A stretch of DNA of 64,000 nt from an uncultured Bradyrhizobium sp. (GTDB lineage: Bacteria; Pseudomonadota; Alphaproteobacteria; Rhizobiales; Xanthobacteraceae). The stretch is from positions 34,259 through 98,258 of the forward strand of contig NZ_CAKZJO010000108.1 of NCBI RefSeq assembly GCF_936943645.1, read 5' to 3'. The notes under the pieces are model-generated. The model worked only from the letters and a program-made list of their open reading frames with translations. It ran no database searches and was not told the DNA's origin. The position numbers and the translations under genes are program-made. Below are positions 9,096-17,322 of this stretch, one piece after another. Every line of letters begins with the position of its first letter. Position 1 is the first letter of the stretch.

Positions 9096-9297
9096 CGTCC
9101 CGCCATCACATGACAGTCATGCTGGCACTGACCTATGCGGGAATCGGCGTGGTGCGAGGTCGCCGGTCCCGTTGACGTCTCCTCGCGCCCGCCCTACCTG
9201 TGGAGGGAGAGGGACCGTCAACAGGCGTTCGGTGCCGTCGAAGGTCGCAACTGCAGGTGCGGCCGCCCTCAGGTTTCTTGGAAGGCGACACTCGGGA

Positions 9298-10074
9298 ATG
9301 CTGGTCGACAGCCACTGCCATTTGGATTTTCCGGACTTTGCTGATGATCTCGACGGGATCGTGTCGCGGGCGCGTGCGGCCGGCATCGGCCGCATGGTCA
9401 CGATCTCGACGCGGGTGCGAAAGCTGAACCAGCTTCTCGCCATTGCCGAGCGGTTCGACGACGTTTACTGCTCGGTCGGCACTCATCCGCACAATGCGGA
9501 TGAGGAGGACGGCATCGCGCCGGACGAGCTGGTTGCGTTGACGGCGCATCCCAAGGTCGTCGCGCTCGGCGAGGCGGGGCTCGACTATTTCTACGACAAC
9601 GGCTCGCCGGAGGCACAGGCGAGGGGCTTTCGCGCCCATATCGCCGCCGCCCGTGCCACCGGCCTGCCGCTGGTGATCCACACCCGCGAAGCCGACGAGG
9701 ACTGCGCCCGCATCCTGGAGGACGAGGCGGCAAAGGGATCGTTTCGCGCCGTGCTGCATTGTTACACGGGCGGTCGCGAGCTGGCGCTGAAGGCGGTGTC
9801 ACTCGGGCTCTATGTCGGCTTCACGGGAATCCTGACCTTCAAGAAGTCGGAAGCCTTGCGCGCGCTTGCGGCCGAATTGCCATCCGATCGCATCCTGGTC
9901 GAAACGGACTCGCCCTATCTTGCGCCGGGCAAGTTCCGCGGCAAACGCAACGAGCCGGCCTATGTGGTCGAGGTCGCAAAGGTGCTGGCCGAGACGCGTG
10001 GCGTGTCGCTCGATGAAGTCTCGCGTCAGACCACCGAGAATTTCTTCCGCCTGTTCTCGAAGGTGAAAGCTTGA
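9298..10074 (+). CDS. tatD: TatD-family metal-dependent hydrolase
   Basis: TatD proteins are metal-dependent deoxyribonucleases of the amidohydrolase fold. The 258-residue product begins MLVDSHCHLDFPDF, giving the first HxH metal pair. Later it shows GEAGLDYFYDN, VIHTREAD, VLHCYTGG and VETDSPYLAPGKFRGKRNEP, all standard for the family. The ATG at 9298 directly precedes the motif and an upstream open frame is not needed. The MBL-fold gene follows after 13 bases. Many alphaproteobacteria have holB-metG-tatD-MBL in a row; here a kinase gene sits between metG and tatD. Confidence 0.95.
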   Translation: MLVDSHCHLDFPDFADDLDGIVSRARAAGIGRMVTISTRVRKLNQLLAIAERFDDVYCSVGTHPHNADEEDGIAPDELVALTAHPKVVALGEAGLDYFYDNGSPEAQARGFRAHIAAARATGLPLVIHTREADEDCARILEDEAAKGSFRAVLHCYTGGRELALKAVSLGLYVGFTGILTFKKSEALRALAAELPSDRILVETDSPYLAPGKFRGKRNEPAYVVEVAKVLAETRGVSLDEVSRQTTENFFRLFSKVKA

Positions 10075-10087
10075 AATTGGGAGCTGC

Positions 10088-10885
10088 ATGACGCTGACGC
10101 TGACGATCCTGGGCTGCGGCTCCTCCGCCGGTGTACCGCGCCCGGCGCTCGGCTGGGGCGCCTGCGATCCCAACAATCCCCGGAATCGCCGTCGCCGCTG
10201 CTCGCTGCTGGTGGAGCGGAGCTCCGAGCACGGCACCACACGCATCGTGATCGACACCTCGCCGGATCTGCGCGAGCAATTGCTCGCGACCAATGTCGAC
10301 CACATCGACGCGGTGTTCCTGACGCACGAGCACGCCGACCAGACCCACGGCATGGACGATCTGCGTTCGGTCGTGATGCATATGCGCCGCCGTATCCCGA
10401 CCTACTTCAACCAGTCGACCGCCAAGGACATCATGGCGCGGTTTTCCTATTGCTTCATTTCGCCGGAGGGCAGCGACTACCCGCCGATCCTGACGCGGCA
10501 TTCGATCGAGGCAGGCGAAAGCCAGATCATCCTGGGGAAGGGCGGTGCGGTGACGATGACGGCCTTCCTGGTCCAGCACGGCGCCATTCCCGCGCTCGGC
10601 TATCGCATCGGCGATGCCGCCTACACGCCCGACCTCAACGATATCCCGCGCGAGAGCTGGGGCGCATTGGAGAATCTCGATCTCTGGATCGTCGACGGCC
10701 TGCGCTACACCAACCATGTCAGCCATTTCAGCATCAACGACGCGCTGTCCTGGATCGAACGGTTCAAGCCGAAACGTGCCGTCATCACCAACATGACCGC
10801 CGACGTCGATTACGAGGTCATCAGGCAGTCGCTCCCCGCCGGCGTGGTGCCGGCCTATGACGGGCTGCGGCTGGAGACGCACTGA
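10088..10885 (+). CDS. MBL-fold metal-dependent hydrolase (PhnP-like)
   Basis: A 265-residue metallo-beta-lactamase-fold protein of the PhnP/YcbJ type, often a phosphodiesterase. Motifs: LGCGSSAGVPRPALGWGAC at the N-terminus, the metal site THEHADQTHGMDD, FLVQHG for a further His, and GLRYTNHVSHFSINDAL near the end. It follows tatD closely and is probably in the same transcript. The true substrate is not known; a cyclic-phosphate or nucleotide diester is a family-based guess. Confidence 0.88.
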   Translation: MTLTLTILGCGSSAGVPRPALGWGACDPNNPRNRRRRCSLLVERSSEHGTTRIVIDTSPDLREQLLATNVDHIDAVFLTHEHADQTHGMDDLRSVVMHMRRRIPTYFNQSTAKDIMARFSYCFISPEGSDYPPILTRHSIEAGESQIILGKGGAVTMTAFLVQHGAIPALGYRIGDAAYTPDLNDIPRESWGALENLDLWIVDGLRYTNHVSHFSINDALSWIERFKPKRAVITNMTADVDYEVIRQSLPAGVVPAYDGLRLETH

Positions 10886-10886
10886 A

Positions 10887-10916
10887 CCTGCGGTAGAAAT
10901 TCCGCCGCACCGCAGG
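10887..10916 (+). terminator. possible terminator hairpin after the MBL-fold gene
   Basis: CCTGCGGT and ACCGCAGG form a perfect eight-base stem around a 14-base loop, starting two bases after the MBL-fold stop. No T-run follows, so a factor-independent terminator is not proven. Confidence 0.35.
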
Positions 10917-11064
10917 CATAGTCCTTGCTTGCATCGGCCCCATCATGTTGATCTAACGTCTGAAAGACAGGCGTTGGCCAAGGGCGATATTGAGGCAGGA
11001 TCGGCGGCGAGCGATATGTGATCGCCGGGCCGGCTGAAACGCCTCGTGTGATGATGGGGATGGT

Positions 11065-11646
11065 GTGGCAGGGGACGACGTAAAGGCTGGGGGACTGGTG
11101 CGCCGCGCTCTGGACCTCCTTTATCTTGGAGCAGGCTACGCCGCCGGCGTCTTCCTGGTTGCGATCTTCGCAATCATGATGGTCATGTCGGTCGGGCGCC
11201 AGTTTGCGGTCAACATTCCCGCCGGTGACGATTTCGCGTCCTGGTGCATGGCCGCGATGGCGTTCCTCGGCCTTGCCCACACGTTCAAGCGCGGAGAGAT
11301 GATCCGCGTCGGCCTGCTGCTCGAACGTCTGCACGGGCGGACCAAGCAGATCGCGGAGATCGTGGCGCTCGGTATCGCCACCGCCTTCATTCTCTATTTC
11401 ACCCGCTATGCCGCGCAGATGACCTACGATTCCTGGCGCTTCAACGATGTGGCGCAGGGTGTGGTCGCGCTTCCGCTCTGGATTCCGCAGCTCGGTTTCG
11501 CCGGCGGTCTTGCGATCCTGTCGATCGCACTCGTCGATGAAATGATCAGCGTCGTCAGTGGCAACCGGCCGAGCTACGAGCAGGGTTCGCCGGACGAGAC
11601 GCCGGAGGAATTCGTCGAACGCATCTCGCAGGGCGGCGGAGGTTGA
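11065..11646 (+). CDS. TRAP transporter small permease (DctQ-type)
   Basis: The small membrane subunit of a tripartite ATP-independent periplasmic transporter. The 193-residue protein has about four hydrophobic helices, starting with LYLGAGYAAGVFLVAIFAI, and the DctQ signature region around AAMAFLGLAHTFKRGEMIRV. The start appears to be GTG, with several GTG/ATG codons nearby, so the exact first codon is uncertain. The large permease starts two bases after its stop, and the binding protein follows, giving a complete QMP operon. The substrate is unknown. Confidence 0.88.
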   Translation: MAGDDVKAGGLVRRALDLLYLGAGYAAGVFLVAIFAIMMVMSVGRQFAVNIPAGDDFASWCMAAMAFLGLAHTFKRGEMIRVGLLLERLHGRTKQIAEIVALGIATAFILYFTRYAAQMTYDSWRFNDVAQGVVALPLWIPQLGFAGGLAILSIALVDEMISVVSGNRPSYEQGSPDETPEEFVERISQGGGG

Positions 11647-11648
11647 CC

Positions 11649-12962
11649 ATGGCCAATCTCGGCATGATCGAGCTCTCCTTCATCCTGCTCGGCGTCATGA
11701 TCCTGCTGCTGGGAAGCGGCGTTTGGATCGCGGTTTCGCTAGGGCTCGTCGGCTTCGTGGCGATGGCGCTGACGACCAGCCTGCCGCTCGGCGCCGTGCT
11801 CGCCACCACGACCTGGAGCGCAAGCTCGTCGTGGACGCTGGCCGCGCTGCCGCTGTTCATCTGGATGGGGGAGATCCTCTTCCGCACCAAATTGTCGGAA
11901 GAGATGTTCCGGGGATTGTCGCCATGGGTCCAGTGGCTGCCCGGGCGCCTGACGCATGTCAACGTGATCGGCTGCGGCATCTTCGCGGCGGTCTCGGGCT
12001 CGTCGGCCGCAACCTGCGCAACGATCGGCAAGATCGCGCTGCCCGAACTCGACAAGCGTGGCTACGACAAAGGCTTGAGCCTGGGTTCGCTCGCAGGCTC
12101 GGGGACGCTCGGGCTCCTGATCCCGCCCTCGATTCCCATGGTGGTCTACGCCGTCACGGCGAATGTCTCCGTGCTTCAGGTCTTCCTCGGCGGCTTCCTG
12201 CCGGGCGTGCTCGTGATGGTGCTTTATTCGGGCTACATCATCATCTGGTCGCTGCTCAATCCCAACAAGGTTCCGCCGCGCGATCCCCCGATGCCGTTCC
12301 GGCAGAAGCTGCGCGAGTCGGCGCGGCTTGCGCCCTGTCTGCTGCTGATCCTGGCGGTCTTTCTATCGCTCGTGCTAGGCTTTGCGACAGCGACCGAATG
12401 CGCCGCATGGGGAGTTACCGGCTCGCTGCTGCTGGCGTGGTGGAGCCGCACGCTCACGCGCAAGAACTTCCTCGAAAGCATCATGAGCGCGACGCGCCTG
12501 ACCTGCATGATCATGCTGATCCTGGCAGGCGCGGCCTACACCACGGCGGCGATGGCATATACGGGTATTCCGGCCGCACTCGCTACCTGGGTCCAGGGGC
12601 AGCAGCTGACCCCGAGCATGCTCGCGCTTTACTTGAGCATCATGTACATCATCCTCGGCTGCCTGATCGACGGCATCTCGATGATCGTGCTGACCGCCGT
12701 CATCGTGCTGCCGATGGTCAGGCAGGCCGGTCTCGACCTGGTCTGGTTCGGCGTCTATCTCATCATCCATGTCGAGATGGCGCAGATCACGCCGCCGGTT
12801 GGCTTCAATCTCTTCGTGCTGCAGAACATGAGCGGGCGCGACACCTTCACCGTCGCGCGCGCGGCGTTTCCGTTCTTCGTCCTGCTGCTCGCCTCCGTGT
12901 TCATCATCACGGAGTATCCGCAGATCGTGATGTTCCTGCCCAAGCTCGCTTTCCCAGACTGA
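11649..12962 (+). CDS. TRAP transporter large permease (DctM-type)
   Basis: The 12-helix ion-coupled subunit of the TRAP system. The 437-residue protein is strongly hydrophobic throughout and carries the family segments SGSSAATCATIG, GSLAGSGTLGLLIPPSIPM and QITPPVGFNLFVLQNMSG. The ATG at 11649 has GGAGG about eight bases upstream and replaces a TTG at 11643. It follows the small permease directly and precedes the binding-protein gene by 32 bases. Confidence 0.93.
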   Translation: MANLGMIELSFILLGVMILLLGSGVWIAVSLGLVGFVAMALTTSLPLGAVLATTTWSASSSWTLAALPLFIWMGEILFRTKLSEEMFRGLSPWVQWLPGRLTHVNVIGCGIFAAVSGSSAATCATIGKIALPELDKRGYDKGLSLGSLAGSGTLGLLIPPSIPMVVYAVTANVSVLQVFLGGFLPGVLVMVLYSGYIIIWSLLNPNKVPPRDPPMPFRQKLRESARLAPCLLLILAVFLSLVLGFATATECAAWGVTGSLLLAWWSRTLTRKNFLESIMSATRLTCMIMLILAGAAYTTAAMAYTGIPAALATWVQGQQLTPSMLALYLSIMYIILGCLIDGISMIVLTAVIVLPMVRQAGLDLVWFGVYLIIHVEMAQITPPVGFNLFVLQNMSGRDTFTVARAAFPFFVLLLASVFIITEYPQIVMFLPKLAFPD

Positions 12963-12994
12963 GCGTATTCAAATTGACAGTGAGGAGAAGTCCG

Positions 12995-13972
12995 ATGATC
13001 TCTCGTTTATTCCGCGCATCGCTGATCGCGGGTGTCGTGGCGGCTGCAACGCCCGCCCTGGCCCAAACCAAATGGAATCTGCCGGCCGGGTATCCTGCGG
13101 ATAACCCGCACTCTGAAAACCTGGTCGCCTTCGCCAAGGACGTCGAAGCCGCGACGTCCGGAAAGCTCCAGATTACGGTGCATCCCGGCGCCTCGCTGTT
13201 CAAGGCGCCGGACATCAAGCGCGCCGTGGTGACCGGGCAGGCGCAGATGGGTGAGGTGCTGCTCTCGATCCACGAGAACGAGGACCCGCTGTTCGGCATC
13301 GACGTCGTGCCGTTCCTGGCGACCAGCTTCCCGGACGCGATGAAGCTGTATCAGGCCTCCAAGCCTGCGATCGCCAAGAAGCTCGACGCGCAAGGTCTCA
13401 AGCTGCTGTTCGTCGTGCCGTGGGCGCCGCAAGGCGTCTATGTCAACAAGCCGCTCGCCACGATCGAGGACATGAAGGGTCTGAAATGGCGAGCCTATAA
13501 CGTCGGAACCGCGCGCATCGGCGAGCTGGTCGGCGCGCAGTCGGTCACGATCCAGGCGGCCGAACTGCCGCAGGCGCTTGCGACCGGTGTCGTGAATTCC
13601 TTCATGTCGTCGGGCGGCACGGGCTACGACGCGAAGGCCTGGGAGTCGCTCAAATATTTCTATGACGTGCAGGCCTGGATTCCCAAGGACTACACGTTCG
13701 TCAACAAGGCTGCGTTCGAGGCGCTCGACAAGCCGACCCAGGAGGCCATCTTGAAGGCCGCTGCGACGGCGGAAACCCGCGGCTGGAAGGCCTGGCAGGA
13801 CAAGAGCACCTGGTACATCGACCAGCTCAAGGCCAAAGGCATGACCGTCGAGCCGCCGAGCCCGGCGCTCAAGGCCGGCTTCCAGAAAATCGGCGAACAG
13901 CTCACGGCCGATTGGCTCAAGAAGGCCGGGGCGGACGGCCAGGCGATCGTCGACGCCTACAAGAAGATGTAA
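12995..13972 (+). CDS. TRAP transporter periplasmic substrate-binding protein (DctP-type)
   Basis: A 325-residue periplasmic receptor for the preceding permease pair. It has a Sec signal peptide (FRASLIAGVVAAATPALA, cleavage before QTKW). GLKWRAYN contains the Arg that in this family usually clamps the substrate carboxylate, which suggests an organic acid. GAGGAG eight bases before the ATG at 12995 supports the start. The family is broad, so no ligand is proposed beyond a small carboxylate. Confidence 0.9.
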   Translation: MISRLFRASLIAGVVAAATPALAQTKWNLPAGYPADNPHSENLVAFAKDVEAATSGKLQITVHPGASLFKAPDIKRAVVTGQAQMGEVLLSIHENEDPLFGIDVVPFLATSFPDAMKLYQASKPAIAKKLDAQGLKLLFVVPWAPQGVYVNKPLATIEDMKGLKWRAYNVGTARIGELVGAQSVTIQAAELPQALATGVVNSFMSSGGTGYDAKAWESLKYFYDVQAWIPKDYTFVNKAAFEALDKPTQEAILKAAATAETRGWKAWQDKSTWYIDQLKAKGMTVEPPSPALKAGFQKIGEQLTADWLKKAGADGQAIVDAYKKM

Positions 13973-13990
13973 AGACGGGCCGCCTTTCGC

Positions 13991-14010
13991 CCGGCTCCTT
14001 CCGGAGCCGG
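13991..14010. terminator. hairpin between convergent genes
   Basis: CCGGCTCC-TTCC-GGAGCCGG is a perfect eight-base stem with a tetraloop, 18 bases after the TRAP binding-protein stop and 31 bases from the end of the opposing autotransporter gene. It could terminate transcription from both sides. It lacks a clear T-run. Confidence 0.45.
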
Positions 14011-14041
14011 CGGAAGTTGGTCCTTCGATTTCGAGGCGGGG

Positions 14042-15412
14042 TCACCAGGCGTAACGCAGCGTGGCCCTGCCGGTGTAGGAGCGCACCAGCTCCGACACTT
14101 CGCTGTCAAAATTGGCCGTGGCGGACCAGCCGTTGAGGTCGCGCAACTCGATCGCAACGCCTGCCAGCGCCGCGTTCGGCGCCAAGGCCGCACTGCTGGC
14201 GACAAATCCCTGGCCCGGCAAGGCCTGGAACGCCGCCGGAACAGATTGCCCCGCACTGAAATCATGCGCCCAGGCGAGCCGTCCGCGCAGGTTCAGCACG
14301 CTGCCGAACAATGCAAGCGACGTGCTCGTGCGAAGGCCGAGCTCGGTGCGGCTGTCGGTGAAGCCAGTGCTACTGCTACCGGGCGCTGCCGCGAACCTGT
14401 CGGCTCCCGAGGCGGCCGGCTGTGCCGCAGTGGAGGGCAGGTGGAAGCTGGTGATCTGCGCGGCCGCATAGGGCGTGATGCCAAGCCAGCGCACGGCGAC
14501 ACGATAACCACCTTCGAGGCGGCCGGAATAGGCGTTGGCGTTGATCGCCGCGTTGAGCGGGTCCGTGCCGGCCGGCGTAACCTGATAGTCGCCGGTGATG
14601 GCCTGCCAGCCATAGGCGAGCGCGGTGGTGACATAGGCCGATCCGACCGCGTGCCTGACGAAGCCGCCAGCCTGAAACAGGTCGGAGCGGCCGCTCGAGA
14701 AGCTATTGGCAAAGCCGGTGCCGCCGCCGGCGAGGGCAAAGCCCATGCGCGTCTGCGGCGAGAGTGCATAGTCCGCCCCGGCCACCGTGCCAAAACTCCG
14801 GCTGGCCGATCCGCTGCCGCCGGTCGACACCTGCGAGCCGCCGAAGCCGGCTGCCCAGACGCGCCATTGCGGTGCCGCAAGCGAGGGTTTTCCGTAGATC
14901 GCTCCATAGGCCTCGCGTCCGATCCCGCCATGCGTCGGCTCGTTGCCGATGTCGGCGTAGGCCGCGAGTTCTGCATCGACGCCGGCGGGTCCGACGCCGC
15001 GCCCATCGATGGCGGGATCGAGCAGGGTCTGCGTGAATTGCGTCATCGCCAGAAATGTCGCCTGGGCCGTCTCCGGTTGCGCGGTCCGGTCCGCCCCGCC
15101 GCCAAAGGCCTGCTGCGGACCGAAGCGCGCTGCGCCGGCGAAGCCAGGCGGCTCGCCATTCCAGCCAAAGGCCGCCTGCATGCCGCCACCGCCGCCATTG
15201 CCGAACGCTGCGCCCGGGAGGGCCGCCGGCGGGCCGCCATAGGGGCCCGCGAGACTGTTGAAGCCCTGGGCAGTCTGACCTCCAGGTCCAAACCCCTGCG
15301 CGCCGGCAAACGCACCGAACTCGCGCGCCGTCTGTGCTGCGGCAGCCTCCGGCAACAGCAGGCCGGCCGCCAATAGCAGCAGCGCCAGACGCACACGCAC
15401 GTCCGTGCTCAC
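14042..15412 (-). CDS. small autotransporter (outer-membrane beta-barrel) protein
   Basis: A 456-residue protein with a signal peptide (LALLLLAAGLLLPEAAAAQ), then a Gly/Phe/Ala-rich low-complexity stretch to about residue 110, a short linker, and a C-terminal autotransporter-type beta-barrel of about 270 residues. The last residues RATLRYAW end in an aromatic residue, as expected for BAM-assembled barrels. The passenger is very short, so it may act as a surface or porin-like protein rather than secrete a large domain. The start is GTG at 15412. It is convergent with the first TRAP operon, and its role is unknown. Confidence 0.75.
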   Translation of the reverse strand: MSTDVRVRLALLLLAAGLLLPEAAAAQTAREFGAFAGAQGFGPGGQTAQGFNSLAGPYGGPPAALPGAAFGNGGGGGMQAAFGWNGEPPGFAGAARFGPQQAFGGGADRTAQPETAQATFLAMTQFTQTLLDPAIDGRGVGPAGVDAELAAYADIGNEPTHGGIGREAYGAIYGKPSLAAPQWRVWAAGFGGSQVSTGGSGSASRSFGTVAGADYALSPQTRMGFALAGGGTGFANSFSSGRSDLFQAGGFVRHAVGSAYVTTALAYGWQAITGDYQVTPAGTDPLNAAINANAYSGRLEGGYRVAVRWLGITPYAAAQITSFHLPSTAAQPAASGADRFAAAPGSSSTGFTDSRTELGLRTSTSLALFGSVLNLRGRLAWAHDFSAGQSVPAAFQALPGQGFVASSAALAPNAALAGVAIELRDLNGWSATANFDSEVSELVRSYTGRATLRYAW

Positions 15413-15650
15413 GACACCAACCGCATGAAGCGCCCCAACCGCACCGGTCGCCAGCCGCGCAGCCCGCGCGGCGAATCATCTGGAATCAGCGATTCCGGTG
15501 AAGTGGAATCGTAAATGCGTCTCTAACGTTTTCCAATCTTTTCCTGCCGTGTCCCGATATCGCCGTAGGCCCGTAAACGATTTCGGGCGACGCACCTTTG
15601 CCGCGGACATGCAGCTTGTGTTTCTGATTGTGTCTGAGCTCGGACTGAGC

Positions 15651-17300
15651 TCAGGCCGTGATCGCCTTCGCCGACCCGACCTCGCTGCGCAACAGGAATT
15701 TCTGGATCTTGCCGGTCGAGGTCTTCGGAATCGGTCCGAACACGACGGCCTTCGGCGTCTTGAAGCCCGACATGTGGCTGCGGCAGAAGGCGATGATGTC
15801 GGCTTCGCTGGCGCTGACGCCGTCCTTCAGCTCGACGAAGGCGCAAGGCACTTCGCCCCATTTCGGATCGGGTTTTGCGACCACGGCGGCGAACAGCACG
15901 GCCGGGTGCTTGTAGAGAATATCCTCGACCTCGACCGAGGAGATGTTCTCGCCGCCGGAGATGATGATGTCCTTGGAGCGGTCCTTGATGATGACATAGC
16001 CGTGCTCGTCGAGCACGCCGAGATCGCCGGTATGAAACCAGCCGCCTTCGAAGGCTTCCCGCGTAGCCTTGTCGTTCTTCAGATAGCCCTTCATCACGAT
16101 GTTGCCGCGGAACATGACCTCGCCGATGGTCTCGCCGTCGCGCGGCACCTCCTGCATGGTCTGCGGATTGATGACGGTGACGCGCTCCTCGAGCGGGTAG
16201 GGCACGCCCTGCCGGCGCTTCATGCGCGCGCGCTCGGCCGCCGGAAGCTCGTCCCAGCCAGGCTGCTCGGCGCAAACGGAGGCGGGGCCGTAGACCTCGG
16301 TCAGGCCGTAGACATGGGTCAGCTTGATGCCGATGCTTTCGGCGCCTTCCAGCACCGCCACCGGCGGCGCGGCGCCGGCGATCAGGCCGACGACGCGGCG
16401 CGCGGCATTGCCCTTCGGCGCATCGGGCGCGTTGATCAGCGTGTTGTAGACGATCGGCGCGCCGCACATGTGGGTGACGCCGTGCGCCTTGATCAGCTCG
16501 AAGATCCTGGTCGGCTCGACCTTGCGCAGGCAGACATTGATGCCGGCGGCGGCCGCGATGGTCCAGGGAAAGCACCAGCCGTTGCAGTGGAACATCGGCA
16601 GCGTCCAGAGATAGACCGGATGCTGGCCGAGATTGCCGGCGAGGATGTTGCTGACGGCGTTGAGGTAGGCGCCGCGATGATGGGTGACGACGCCCTTGGG
16701 ATTGCCCGTCGTGCCCGAGGTGTAGCTCAGCGCGATCGCGTCCCATTCGTCCTTCGGCGGGATCGCCGCGAAGCTCGGGTCGCCTTGAGCGACGGCCGCT
16801 TCATATTCGATCTCGCCGATACGGCTGCCGCCCTTGAACGAGGCGTCGTCGACATCGACCACGAACGGCTTCGGGCCCGTCATCTGCGCCAGCGCATCGG
16901 TAATGACGCCGGAGAATTCCGGATCGACCAGGATGATCTTCGCGCCGCCATGGTCGAGCTGGAACGCGATCGAGGGCGCGTCGAGGCGGATGTTCAGCGC
17001 GTTGAGCACGGCGCCCGCCATCGGCACGGCGAAGTGCGCCTCGTTCATCGCCGGGATGTTCGGCAGCATCGCCGCGACCGTGTCGCCGACGCCGATGCCC
17101 TTGCCGGCGAGCCAGGACGCAAAGCGCCTGCAGCGCTCATAGGTCTGCGCCCAGGTGAAGCTGCGGCCCTCGTAGACCGTGCTGACGTGATCGGGATAGA
17201 CGGCTGCGCTGCGCGCGAGGAAGCTCAGCGGGCTCAGCGGAACGTAATTGGCGGGGGTCTTGTCGAGGCCGATATCGTACTGGTTCTGCCGCTCACTCAT
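15651..17300 (-). CDS. acyl-CoA synthetase (AMP-dependent ligase)
   Basis: An ANL-superfamily enzyme that activates a carboxylic acid to its CoA thioester through an acyl-AMP. The 549-residue protein contains the P-loop LSYTSGTTGNPKGVV, the motif VYGLTEVYGP, GGWFHTGDLGVLDEHGY and the C-terminal catalytic Lys in TSTGKIQKFLLR. It resembles the medium-chain or methylthiopropionate (DmdB-like) branch, but specificity cannot be read from sequence. The ATG at 17300 has GGAGGG upstream; a GTG at 17306 is the alternative. It lies 22 bases after a TRAP permease gene on the same strand, suggesting that the imported acid is its substrate. Confidence 0.9.
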   Translation of the reverse strand: MSERQNQYDIGLDKTPANYVPLSPLSFLARSAAVYPDHVSTVYEGRSFTWAQTYERCRRFASWLAGKGIGVGDTVAAMLPNIPAMNEAHFAVPMAGAVLNALNIRLDAPSIAFQLDHGGAKIILVDPEFSGVITDALAQMTGPKPFVVDVDDASFKGGSRIGEIEYEAAVAQGDPSFAAIPPKDEWDAIALSYTSGTTGNPKGVVTHHRGAYLNAVSNILAGNLGQHPVYLWTLPMFHCNGWCFPWTIAAAAGINVCLRKVEPTRIFELIKAHGVTHMCGAPIVYNTLINAPDAPKGNAARRVVGLIAGAAPPVAVLEGAESIGIKLTHVYGLTEVYGPASVCAEQPGWDELPAAERARMKRRQGVPYPLEERVTVINPQTMQEVPRDGETIGEVMFRGNIVMKGYLKNDKATREAFEGGWFHTGDLGVLDEHGYVIIKDRSKDIIISGGENISSVEVEDILYKHPAVLFAAVVAKPDPKWGEVPCAFVELKDGVSASEADIIAFCRSHMSGFKTPKAVVFGPIPKTSTGKIQKFLLRSEVGSAKAITA

Positions 17301-17322
17301 CGACACCCTCCGTCAAAACGCC

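Noticed and set aside
9096..9297. Possible genes or a -24/-12 promoter between the kinase and tatD
   Set aside because: Frames here are Arg-rich shadows. TGGCAC near 9123 has the -12 element off by one base, so it is not a sigma-54 promoter.
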